Source: Apostichopus japonicus (Eukaryota; Echinodermata; Holothuroidea; Aspidochirotida; Stichopodidae). Taken from it: DNA of 64,000 bases. The position numbers were made by a program, and so were the translations under genes. The notes beneath the pieces are model-generated. The model searched no databases and was not told where the DNA came from. It saw nothing but the letters and a program-made list of their open reading frames with translations. Shown here piece by piece: positions 1 through 9,952 of this stretch. Numbering within the stretch: position 1 is the stretch's first letter; every line of letters starts with the position of its first letter. The stretch is from contig NC_092564.1 in NCBI RefSeq assembly GCF_037975245.1, forward strand, positions 13,480,484 to 13,544,483. The letters are read 5' to 3'.

Positions 1-59
1 CGCAAAATGACTTAAACTGAATCATGTCATAACAGAGCTGAAACTTTCTGGTATTGAAC

Positions 60-1325
60 TTATTTTGCTAAGATTTAACAAAAAAAATTCACTGCAAATT
101 TAGACTCTTTTACTTATCTATCTTTGAGAAACTAACCTGTATGCTTTAATACAATTAACAAAATGAAAGATCTAACACGATTATAATCATAATTAACTCA
201 TGTTTTATATTCCTTGTTTAAACTTACAGTACGCAATGTAGTGCAGTTATAGCATATGGGTACAAGATGAGGCTGACATTTTCTGTTATTGAACTGTTGA
301 ATTAATCTCGCAAATAAGAAAAAGAACTTTCTCATTAGCTGTACCGTTTTCATGAAAATGCAAATTTTTTCAGTTTGCGTATGTTTTTTTCCCAACTTTT
401 TATAGCAAAACGAAGGCTTTGTCAGGATGCTACTGACTCACACTTTAATGCCAAATAAAATAAAAACTCTAAGGATGAATGGTTCTGAAACAGAACATTT
501 TATTAGACAAATTTTTGCAAAAAGGTAATGGCACATGACCACCAAGATATGGAAACCATAATCAGAAACCAACTACATGGTGGAAAATTTGCTTTTTTTT
601 TCTGCTCGCATGTTCTTGGTTTCTGTGTTGATAAGAAGAAATTCCCCTCCCCCCCAAAAACAAATAATAATAATAATACAGAAGAACTTGATCTGCCTTT
701 TTGTGGTATTTTTGTAAACCAATGAATTTTGCCAGCATTTTCTCTGACCATCTTGATTACTTTACTGCCAACCAGTTCTAACTTTAAAGGGGGATACCTT
801 TTGTTAATCTCCCAAAGCCTGACAAGTAATATGAAGACCATGGAGAGCCTACCATACTATGATACACACACACCTTGTGTCCTAGTGTTATACAAAAGCA
901 GCTTAAATGCACAAATGTCCGATCAAAGAAGTGAAGAAGTGCTTCAGACACTTTGCTTAAGACGACACTTTGCTCGATATCTCTCTTATTTTTTTTAACA
1001 TTTGAGAATTTCTGCATTATATTCTGATGTAAACTTTTGAGCATATAGAAACTAGATTAATCTTTTAATATTCTTGTTACCCTTTTAGCTAACCTTTACT
1101 TATTTTGCTAAAACAAAAGTTTTCACTGCAAATTTAGACTCTTTAATACCGCTTTGCTTTTATTTATCTGTCTTTGAGAAAGTAACCTGTATACTTTAAT
1201 ACAATTAACAGAATTAAAGATCTAACTTGATTATAATCATGATTAACTCATGTTTCATACTCCTTTGTTAAAACTGACTGTATGCAATGTAGTGAAGTTG
1301 TGGCATATCGTTACAAGATGAGGCA
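60..1325 (+). repeat. Direct duplication within VPS13 intron or upstream sequence
   Basis: 60-272 and about 1098-1325 share ttattttgcta, actgcaaatttagactcttt, tatctttgagaaa-taacctg, tttaatacaattaaca and gttacaagatgaggc, with roughly 85-90% identity. About 820 bp of unrelated sequence lies between. No coding exon was recognised in 1-2002. Confidence 0.9.
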
Positions 1326-2002
1326 ATGTGAAGCCATTTCATGGTTACAGCTGTACAGCACAATTTGATGTCCAAGTTTCAAGAACAATCACCTTAAACA
1401 TTAAGATATGAAGTCAGGGGCAATGAATTAAGACAAATTCTTCACAGATGATACTGATGCTGTAAAGTAAATCTGTTATGTTTCTAGGGTTAGGAATACA
1501 GTATGTTTAAATTGTGACATATTTGCTTCCTGTGATGACCAGAGGTGTAATTATGACACATATAGGAATAATTGCAATGTCTTACTGTGACATTTGGAAT
1601 CTGTGTTAATAAAATGGATGTGAGTAAGGAGAGTAAAGATTAGCTTTGGGGATGGGTAATCATTAGTACTTTTGAATTCACTATATTAAGCTTGTAATGA
1701 TGTCCCTTCCAAATTTAAATGCTCTTTGTGGAAGTGAAGTTCAAATTTCTGTTCCATGCACCAATACATGTGACATCTGTCCCTTCCTGAAGTTTCCTGG
1801 GGCTGTCCCTAATTTGTGTGGAAACATCGCATAGTCATGGATCATTTCAGAGAGCATGCCAAGCTATAAAAAAAAGTAAATTTTGACTGAAAATACTCTA
1901 CCAATTCAATATGGTCTTTAATAGCACTTTTGAGGCAAATTACAATAATGGAAACAAGATTTCTGTTTTAGTTAGTATTCTTTAAATTGTTTGACTTTGC
2001 AG

Positions 2003-2125
2003 CTTGAACTGATGAAGAGTGACTTTGGGATGGTGACCTCAGCTCTGAGAGAAGCAGAGTATGTACAAGTAGCCCTGGCCAAGGATTTCAACTTCTATGA
2101 TTCATTCCATCTCTCACCACTGAAG
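2003..2125 (+). CDS. VPS13: VPS13 exon a (first in window)
   Basis: 41 complete codons, phase 0 at both ends. The acceptor is tttgcag ending at 2002 and the donor is gtaatg from 2126. It encodes [20 protein letters not shown] and ends in SPLK. No earlier VPS13 exon was recognised in 1-2000. Confidence 0.88.
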
Positions 2126-5100
2126 GTAATGATTATCATTCATTTATTCATTCATTATTAATGGTTATTCATCACAATAATGTTTATTCATCAGATCCAC
2201 ACCTTATTATCACAGTTACGTGTAATTGAAAGGATATATCCTATAGAAAGTGTATTTCCATAAACAAAAGGAACATTTCCTATGGATATATGCTAGAGAG
2301 GATGTGGATAATTGGATGATATCCAAGAGGAGGGTTGGCAGTGTTTAACGTTTGTTAGTACTCGCCTGTATCAAGACCTCTTGGTTCTTATCATTACATA
2401 GGCAATTGCAATTGAGTTGCTAGAGAATTAAATTTTGTTTTGTTTTATATGTGAAAATTAGTTAAAAAGCAAAACAACACTAAATGCAATTTAAAAAAGA
2501 AGAAAAATAAATTCTATCAATTTCAAGATTTTTAGTTTTGAAAAGTTCTGTAGCTGTCTCACTTCCTCAGGAGATTGCAGAGGTTTTTAGTTTATGTTAT
2601 TTTTTGGTTTAGTTTACTGTTTTTGGAATATGTGAACACATCTAGGCATGCTTCGTATGAAACTTTCTTAAACACTCTTTAAATATGTCTATGTTGTTCT
2701 TACAGCCATGATCTACAAACAGCTAATCTGTTTCCTTTTATTTTTGCTGACAGATTCATGTCAGTTTCTCATTATCAGATACAGGAGTAGGAGAAAGTGA
2801 CGTCTCCATCCTGAATGCTGGAGGAGCAAGAGCTAACACTATGAACCTCATCATGCAGAGTGTGGGAGTGACATTGACCAATGTAGATGATGTACTCTTT
2901 AAGTAAGTGTACCTTTAACAGCTGGCTTGTGTTTGCAACTTAAATTCACTTGCCATCAAATATGAAGTGAATGTTTCATGTTCTAACAAACTTTGAAAAG
3001 AAACCCATGGCAGCATTGGTACAGAACAATCACTGCTAACTTGAATGAACCTCATTAGAAGTCAAATACAGTTATAGAATGCAACCGAGAACCATTTTAG
3101 ACATTGACTGGCCAAGTGAAGCCTTGTGCTACTATTAATCTACAGTATTACAACTCAGATATCATTACATTTAACCAGTAGAACTCATTTTCAGTGACAA
3201 GAAATGAATTCTGGTATCTGTGAAGGGTGTGATTGTCTGTCTGATATGTCATAGAATGGTTGGAGTGGGTCCATTATAATAGCTGTTGTCTACTGCTCCT
3301 ACAATCCTACTGTCCACCCAATATTATTGAGTACCGTGTGGGTTTGACTTGCAGAGTACAGTTTAACATTATAGCAACCTGACCATTATCCTACAACATG
3401 TACTGTTTGTAACAGACTTTATTGTTCTCTTGCATTCACACTATACCATTGATGACCTCCATAAACTTTAATAATGTATCATTGCAATCTCTCCCTCAAG
3501 ATTGTATCTAACCTAAATGATGACTGTATTTTTGTCCTCTTCAATGACAGACACTATCTCACACAGCAATATGTTACACAAGATTATAAAATTGCTGTGC
3601 AAAAGTCGTAACCTTCAGAGCATAAAACCCATAATCATTAATATACCAAACATCACAATGCAAAAGTTGCCTGAAAATCTTCTTTGTATGTTCCTTATGT
3701 AGTAATTCTTAAATTTGAATATTCAGTAGTGTGATTAATCTCAATTTCTTTATTTTCTGTCTTAGGTTGGGTTTCTTTGAGAGGGAATATCAGTTCTATA
3801 CTCCAGAGCAGCTTCAATCTGAAGTCGTGAAACACTACTCTAACCAGGCTCTGAAACAACTCTACGTATTGGTGCTCGGTCTCGATGTCATCGGCAATCC
3901 GTTTGGATTTGTACGAGGGGTCGGTGAAGGGGTCAAAGACTTCTTCTACGAACCCTACCAGGTAAGCGGCGGGTGAAAAGAGTCTTCTTAAGTGAACTAT
4001 ATCTGGTATGGTGTTAGAAGAGGCAAGGGAAGGGGGGTATGACATCCTTCTATGTACCCTATCAGGTTAAATGTAAGGTGTTAGGAGGGGTCGGTCAAAG
4101 CTGTTAAAGCCCTCTGTGAAGTTTTATCAGATATGGTGTTACACAGGCTTGGTAAAACAGTCAAAGACTTCTATGAATCAGTGAATTGGTGAAAGACTAT
4201 CTTTTGAATCGTCAGTTTATATTGTGTTACTAGAGGTCAGTGAAAGACTTTTTACTACGACCCATATCAATTATTAGGCGAAATGTTTGACTAGCAGAGG
4301 AGAAGTTTCAGTTCAAGAAGTAAGATTCATGCATTTCCCCTGCATGTCATGTTTTTGCTGGATTATATTTATAACTTATCATTGCCAATTTTAAAGATGT
4401 GTTTGTATTTAGTTTCTAGTTTGACTGGAAGTAACCCCCCCCCCCCATGACCCATGACAAGAAGTTTGCCATTATCTGTACTATTCTCAAGATTTAAAGT
4501 TTTTAGACACCCTGGAATAGTCATGGGAAAGCTTTAATAAACTGCTATGTAATTTTAACACACAGTTAGTTCTTATTGTAGTGGTAGTATTTTAAATTGT
4601 TTTCACACTTCACTTTACACAAAATTTTCCATTTTCCAAGCAAATGTTTTCTGATTAAAAGAGATTAAAGATTAACAGACAGAGTGGTTTTGGAAGTGTC
4701 TGTAATATTAAAGACCACTAGAACATTCTTGCCAGTTGTTATAACATTTCTGTTCAGGTTTGCAATTTGGTGGATTTATCAAGATTTAAGAACACATGTA
4801 GTGAAAGTTACCCATTTGAAGCAGTAGGTGATTTCAGATTTGGACCGTTTGAACACTTTGTTTGGTTCAAAATAGGTAATTACAAATGCAATTAAATGCA
4901 AAGAATATAGGAAAGTGCAAGTAAAACTTCATTTCAATTGAGAAGATTCCCTAATATACAGTACCAAAGTATTTTCAGAAAACAAGAATTCCATTTGCCT
5001 GTGTTTATTTTCCAGGGTATTGTACAAGGTCCTGAAGAATTTGCTGAGGGTGTCGCCTTAGGAATGAGAAGCCTGTTTGGTCATGCCGTGGGTAAGTAAC

Positions 5101-8100
5101 TGTCAACGGACAGATGGACGCACAGATGGTGTGCGATACTTACGGCTCAGTCAAAGATAGAAGTCCCTTTTATTCAGATTCACAAGGAGATACAAACGAG
5201 GAGATACAGACAAGTAGACACAAACCCAACAATTGTTATTGACCTGTGTGGTTAAACCTTTAAAATCTTCAAAACACTTCACAAAACACTTCAAAACACT
5301 TTTCAAAGGGCTCCAAAAGGGTGCAAAAGGCTTCAAAGGGCTTCAAAACACTTTACAAAAACTCATAAAATTAATGAAAACAAGAAACAGTAATGAGAAA
5401 TACAAGAAGAAGATCCAGTATCTAAAAAACAGTAAAAATGGTCATGTTCTGCAACCAACTAACATAAATCTTGTTCCATTTAAGAAATCTCACAGCTTTA
5501 ATGTTTCTCCAGACACAAGACTGAGGACTTGGTTCAGTGTAAATATGACTTCATCAAGCCCACACACTCTTCAATTGTTGCTGTTTTTTTTTTTGCTTTC
5601 TTTATTTATGACAATACTTATGTTCTGTACTGCAGATGGGTTTTACAAATGTTGAATCTAATATACTCATCCCCAGGTGGAGCAGCTTCGTTAGTGTTTC
5701 ATTGTTTTTCTGCTCTCATCCCCGGGTGGAGCAGCTTAGTTAGTGTTTCATTGTTTTTCTGCTCTCATCCCCGGGTGGAGCAGCTTCGTTAGTGTTTCAT
5801 TGTTTTTCTGCTCTCATCCCCAGGTGGAGCAGCTTTGTTAGTGTTTCATTGTTTTTCTGCTCTCATCCCCGGGTGGAGCAGCTTCGTTAGTGTTTCATTG
5901 TTTTTCTGCTCTCATCCCCGGGTGGAGTGTTTTGTTAGTGTTTCATTGTTTTTCTGCTCTCATCCCCAGGTGGGGCAGCTTCGTTAGTGTTTCATTGTTT
6001 TTCTGCTCTCATCCCCGGGTGGAGCAGCTTCGTTAGTGTTTCATTTTTTTCTGCTCTCATCCCCGGGTGGAGCAGCTTCGTTAGTGTTTCATTGTTTTTC
6101 TGCTCTCATCCCCGGGTGGAGCAGCTTCATTGGTGTTTCATTGTTTTTCTGCTTTCATCCCCAGGTGGAGCAGCAGGAGCTGTGTCACGTATCACAGGTA
6201 CTCTCGGCAAAGGCCTCGCTGCCCTCACCATGGACGAGGAATACAAACGTAAACGACAGCAAGCTATCAATCAGAAACCAGCGACATTCCAGGAAGGAGT
6301 GGCCAGAGGTGGGAAAGGCTTGGTTATGGTAAGTTATCACATGATGTGTTGGTTCTTTAAAAAAAATACAAATAAGGACTACATTTGATAAATTCCATTA
6401 TGATTGAGTCTATTGTATGTCAAAATTGTGTCTTAGTTCCTTGCAGTACTGTGTTATAGTAAGAGCTGGACTGCACTGTATGTCTGATGCTGCTTCAATG
6501 TTTAGTTGTGTATTTTAAAGGCTACAAATGTTTACCTGTACTGTTATTTCAGCATGTGTACTTTAAGAGCAATAAGGTCAGCGAAAGGAATTTCCATCCA
6601 TCAGCTTATCTATTCCTTGTTACAAGAATTTAAAAAAAAAAAAATTACAAAGGCATATACTCAGTGTAAGATAAGGATATCATTGTCTGTACTCTTGTTA
6701 CATTCCTTACATTTGTTTCCTTTCCTCTTTCAACCAACCACCGCCTGACAGGGATTTTACGAAGGTGTCAGTGGTGTGGTCAAAGATCCTCTGAAGGGGG
6801 CCAAGAAAGAGGGCGCTAGAGGGTTCTTCAAGGGCGTCGGTAAAGGTCTGGCCGGAGTGGTGGCCAAACCTACTGGAGGTATCATTGATTTTGCTAGCGG
6901 CACATTCGAGGGTATTCGCAGGTGAGCGTTAATTCTCCCTCCCAACGTTTACTTTGGAATCATGCAAGTATCTAAAATTTTGTTTGTTCAAAGGAATTGT
7001 CCTACGAGCCAAATCACAAAGTCACTCTTATCTTGATGTCCATCTTTTATTTCCAGAGTTGTCGATGTCAGCGAAGAAGTGAAGAAGATTCGCGCTCCGA
7101 GGTACCTGGGTCCGGATGGGGTCACCAAACCATATGTCAGACGGGATGCAGAGGGCCTGGCCCTCTTACAGATGACAGAGAAAGGCAAGTTTGCAGCAGT
7201 GGAAGACTATGTGGCTCACATGATGGTCACCTCGGATAAGAAGAGTTACCTGCTGGTGACGACAAGGTGAGACAGCTGATTGTCCTACAGGGAAAAAGAA
7301 CATCAATTATGGTCTGTTTTCTGTTTTGTTGCATCCATGCACGTATGGTGTTTTGGGGTTGATTTGTGGCGAGGAGGGGGGGTGGAGGGAAGTGAATCTA
7401 TGGAGAAGTGGATTACTGTGATGAGAGGACAACCAGTTAATTAAGGGGTCAGGATTTCAGGCTTATCTGATAAATATCTGTTACGTTTAGGGGTTGTTTT
7501 TGTGGGGGAGTGGGGGTGGGGGAGTGAATCTATGGAGAAGTGGATTTCTGTGATGAGAGACAAACCAGTTAATTAAGGGGTCAGGATTTCAGGCTTTATC
7601 TGATAAATATATCTGTTACTATGTCTGTTGTATTTATATGCAGGGGGGATGGTATTGATTATGTATTATTTGCATGTTATGTTTTATATCCATCGGAGAC
7701 TAAAGATACTAAAAAATGAAAAGGCACATTTAGAAAACATTGGCTTGCCAACTCTAAAAATCACAGATATTTTGGCTTTATACTTAAGGAATATTTAAAA
7801 CTGACATCGTAAAGTTAATAAGTAGTAAAATGAGAGATTGCAAGACTTGGTGATATGACTCTAGAAGGGAGGGGAAACTAAGTGAAAGTAATTAAGAAGT
7901 TGAATGCAACAAGCTACCTTAAATTGTTAACAATCTACCTCTTTAATATGATGGAGTTAACAGTGCAAAGCTAATGTCATACCCATTACTTTTATATATC
8001 AAATTACGTTCTCTCCAATGTCTCTGAGCAGTCGCATCATCTACACTCACCGTGGTGATGTCATGGGGTCGTGGGTCGTGGAGTTTGAATTCCTCTTCAA

Positions 8101-9952
8101 GAACTTGAAAGACGACCCATCAGTCTCCGACAAGGGAATACTGATTACTCCAAAGGTAAGATACCTATGTTAGTGATGTTTATGGATTAATGACTTCTCA
8201 GCAAATTTTTACAAATGTTTTCTGCTGATTGAGCTGGAATATTGTTATGCTTAAAATACTGGTTTTTGTGTCATCTATGGGTAGCATTGTAGATGATTCT
8301 GCATTCATTTTACCCTCATAACATTTAAACCACAATCCAGACAAATAATCAGTATTAAAGTCTGATCAACGACTCTTCGTTTACTTGTAGGAGAAGGAAG
8401 GAGAGAAGAAGCCGAAGAAGGGTCTGGGTCTGGGACTATTGAAGCACAAACATAGCGCCGGTAAACTTGTACAGTATCTGGACAAGAAAGAAGCTCAGGT
8501 TAGAAACCATCTTCTCCTCTGTCAGGAGGTTTTACTCCTCCTAGTAAAAGTCTCCAACAATTAAAATCGATGGACTCTGCTCTATCCTTCTCTTACCTCG
8601 CACTTACCTTATTAATAAACAAGACATGTGTCACAATGTCAGGTTGGTCGGGGTGGGGGTTGAAAGTGGGGTGGGGGACCCAGGTAGGGAAGGCATTTAT
8701 TTCATGACTGTTTTTGTCACCTGTTTATTTTTCACACATTCCTCTTGTGGTTTATAATGACTGCCATTGACAGGGTCTGCATGTCCACAATTTGTGTCCA
8801 TTTCATAATAAGTCCGTTGACTGAGATTGTCTTTATAAGGTTTGTATAATTCCATTTCATAATAAATCTGTTGACTGAGATGTCTTCATGAGGTTTGTAT
8901 AATTCCATTTCATAATAAGTCTGTTGACTGAGATTGTCTTCATAAGGTTTGTATAATTCCATTTCATAATAAGTCTGTTGAGTGAGATTGTCTTCATAAG
9001 GTTTGTATAATTCCATTTCATAATAAGTCTATTGACTGAGATTGTCTTCATAAGGTTTGTATAATTCCATTTCATAATAAGTCTGTTGACTGAGATTGTC
9101 TTCATAAGGTTTGTATATAGCACTGTGTCATGTGGAGCACATGTAGGTGTGATTCTAATGATTGAAGAGGCCAGGCTTGAAGTAGCTTGTATTAAGAGAA
9201 TTGCAGTGCTGTTACTGGTTGGAGATGGTCCGTTTAACATTGTTCTGATGAAACACACAAGTGTGTATCGAATTTCTCCTTGAGCCACTGCAATTTGTAC
9301 TGTGTACAATTATGCATATAGTTGAACAGGTTTCTATGTAGACTATGGGATTTGGGTGGTGAATGTCTAGTCACCACTCAACAGGTACAAGGATACCGTT
9401 GGAATCAGATACAGAAGGATATTTTTAGCTGTTTCTGTTTTGTGACAGAATTTCAATGAATTTGTGATTGAACAAACTTTATTTAGAGCATAACACCTTT
9501 GTGCAGTAATTAGATCCCTTATATGAATTGAGTCGTTAAGTATCATACATTTCTTTGTTCTTCCGTTGCAAAAATATTTTTACAACTTCCGTTAGCCTAC
9601 TTGAAACTAATTTTCTAAATGTCTGAACTTTGTTTGGCCCAAACTCATTTGGACAGTTAAAGGAATGGTTAGATAGGATAATTGGTTCTTTGATTGATAG
9701 ACAGACAGATTTATAAACACATCAATAGTGTAAAAACAAACAGAAATGGGCGTAGGAAATATTTGCACAAAATATTTGAGAGAATAGTACATCTTTGTTA
9801 CAACTTCTAAATCACATGATGGTTTGCACTTTCAATCTTGGTGTCATTTTAATTATTGGTGTTACATTTCTCCTGTGTTTTTAATGTCACTGCAGGAAAT
9901 AATCGCCAAAGCTAGCCAAGCAAGGGCAGCATACCTGAAAGACGCCTCGTAG
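2003..9952 (+). CDS. VPS13: VPS13A/C-type lipid transfer protein, C-terminal part (10 exons, gene continues left of window)
   Basis: Ten exons (2003-2125, 2754-2902, 3766-3961, 5016-5091, 6165-6328, 6752-6921, 7057-7266, 8032-8155, 8391-8498, 9896-9952) join in phase into about 425 codons ending at TAG 9950-9952. All introns are GT-AG. The protein is the conserved C-terminal end of VPS13. First comes a segment containing IHVSFSLSD. Next is the glycine-rich ATG2_C-like region with repeated G-x-G-x-F-Y-E-P motifs ([31 protein letters not shown]). Last is a PH-like domain ([20 protein letters not shown]). In known VPS13 proteins the N-terminal groove carries lipids between membranes, and this C-terminal part binds acceptor membranes, lipid droplets or scramblase partners. 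The large N-terminal part lies outside the window. The family call is strong. The choice of A, C or an unsplit invertebrate ancestor rests on overall resemblance only. Confidence 0.93.
2754..2902 (+). CDS. VPS13: VPS13 exon b
   Basis: Acceptor gctgacag ends at 2753; donor is gtaagt from 2903. The exon starts in phase 0 with [14 protein letters not shown] and ends two bases into a Lys codon (AA+G). It covers the conserved stretch ending in [10 protein letters not shown]. Confidence 0.93.
3766..3961 (+). CDS. VPS13: VPS13 exon c (start of the Gly-rich ATG2_C-like region)
   Basis: Acceptor tctgtcttag ends at 3765; donor is gtaagc. 196 bases, completing the Lys codon from exon b and then encoding [17 protein letters not shown] through [23 protein letters not shown]. 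This is a highly conserved part of VPS13. Degenerate copies of its last ~45 bases and donor follow in the intron (see 3962-4275). Confidence 0.95.
3962..4275 (+). repeat. Decayed tandem copies of exon c 3' end and donor site, inside the intron
   Basis: The intron directly after exon c holds about four imperfect copies of the exon's last ~45 bases. Copy 1 (about 4016-4065) translates as [16 protein letters not shown] and is followed by gttaaa, mirroring the exon's [15 protein letters not shown] followed by gtaagc. Copy 2 (about 4082-4130) keeps ggaggggtcggt and ends in tatcag, but has stops. Copies 3 and 4 (about 4143-4181 and 4227-4270) keep gtcaaagactt / gtgaaagactt and fragments of the tail. 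The spacers keep the motif atatggtgtta. Confidence 0.75.
4276..5015 (+). other. Rest of the VPS13 intron c-d, no gene seen
   Basis: AT-rich intron with a 13-base C run near 4435-4447. It ends in a normal pyrimidine tract and tccag acceptor at 5011-5015. No other coding or RNA feature was recognised. Confidence 0.6.
5016..5091 (+). CDS. VPS13: VPS13 exon d
   Basis: 76 bases encoding [20 protein letters not shown] and FGHAV plus the first base of a Gly codon. The acceptor is ttttccag and the donor is gtaagt. It continues the Gly-rich membrane-binding repeats. Confidence 0.93.
5092..5663 (+). other. VPS13 intron d-e, left part, with low-complexity cttcaaa tract
   Basis: 5270-5360 is a short imperfect repeat of cttcaaaa/cacttc and caaaaggg motifs. 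A T run lies near 5585-5595. No gene was seen. The right part of the intron is the acceptor-derived array listed separately. Confidence 0.6.
5664..6164 (+). repeat. 49-bp tandem array built from the acceptor site of VPS13 exon e (10 copies plus the real site)
   Basis: The unit contains tttctgctctcatcccc, then AGG or GGG, then tggagcagc. The cccc markers lie at 5671, 5720, 5769, 5818, 5867, 5916, 5964, 6013, 6061, 6110 and, at the real splice site, 6159. The period is 49 with two 48s. The copied sequence spans the pyrimidine tract, the AG and the first ~11 exon bases. The acceptor AG is kept in copies 1, 4 and 7 and at the real site. In the other seven copies it reads cccgggt, so the AG is lost. 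Confidence 0.95.
6165..6328 (+). CDS. VPS13: VPS13 exon e
   Basis: Begins after ccccag (6159-6164), completes the Gly codon from exon d and encodes [20 protein letters not shown] through the lysine/arginine-rich YKRKRQQ to GGKGLVM. The donor is gtaagt at 6329. Homology fixes this as the true acceptor among the eleven similar sites: only this copy runs directly into the conserved [11 protein letters not shown] sequence. Confidence 0.94.
6329..6751 (+). other. VPS13 intron e-f
   Basis: 423 bases of AT-rich intron with a pyrimidine-rich end and a ctgacag acceptor. Nothing else was recognised. Confidence 0.7.
6752..6921 (+). CDS. VPS13: VPS13 exon f
   Basis: 170 bases starting [20 protein letters not shown] and ending [10 protein letters not shown], with the Arg codon split AG+A. 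Donor is gtgagc. It contains the hallmark VPS13/ATG2-type G-x-x-K-G-x-x-K-G repeats. The higher GC content compared with the introns fits a coding exon. Confidence 0.95.
7057..7266 (+). CDS. VPS13: VPS13 exon g (linker and start of PH-like domain)
   Basis: 210 bases between acceptor ttccag and donor gtgaga. It encodes [20 protein letters not shown] through [20 protein letters not shown] to SYLLVTT. The R-x-P-R-Y/F motif followed by the PH-like fold start is typical of the VPS13 C-terminus. Confidence 0.95.
7353..7620 (+). repeat. Tandem duplication (~137 bp x 2) in VPS13 intron g-h
   Basis: Two near-identical copies share gtgaatctatggagaagtgg, gacaa-accagttaattaagg and ggtcaggatttcaggctt. 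Each is preceded by a G-rich stretch (about 7373-7385 and 7503-7525). The rest of the 765-bp intron shows nothing else. Confidence 0.9.
8032..8155 (+). CDS. VPS13: VPS13 exon h (PH-like domain)
   Basis: 124 bases starting after gagcag. They complete a Ser codon (AG+T) and encode [20 protein letters not shown] and FKNLKDD through ILITPK. The donor is gtaaga. The strands match the core of the C-terminal PH-like domain of VPS13 proteins. Confidence 0.93.
8391..8498 (+). CDS. VPS13: VPS13 exon i
   Basis: 36 codons in phase 0, after acceptor cttgtag, with donor gttaga. It encodes a lysine-rich stretch ([20 protein letters not shown]) followed by [11 protein letters not shown]. This basic loop lies within the PH-like domain region. 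Confidence 0.9.
8799..9117 (+). repeat. 53-54-bp minisatellite, six copies, in VPS13 intron i-j
   Basis: Units start with ccatttcataataag at 8799, 8852, 8905, 8959, 9013 and 9067. All share gttgactgagattgtctt and aaggtttgtata. Copies are well over 90% alike. The rest of intron 8499-9895 has no recognisable gene. Confidence 0.95.
9896..9952 (+). CDS. VPS13: VPS13 last coding exon j
   Basis: Acceptor cactgcag, then [18 protein letters not shown] and TAG at 9950-9952. It continues the helix begun by LDKKEAQ in exon i, as expected for the extreme C-terminus of VPS13. Confidence 0.9.
   Translation, partial: EIIAKASQARAAYLKDAS

Noticed and set aside
5987-6388. An independent 133-codon gene in the VPS13 intron
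   Set aside because: It is the reading of the acceptor-derived repeat running into exon e. It is kept only as a possible alternative extension of VPS13.
8732-9309. Minus-strand repeat proteins of 94 and 150 codons
   Set aside because: They are translations of the 54-bp intronic minisatellite, whose length happens to be divisible by three.
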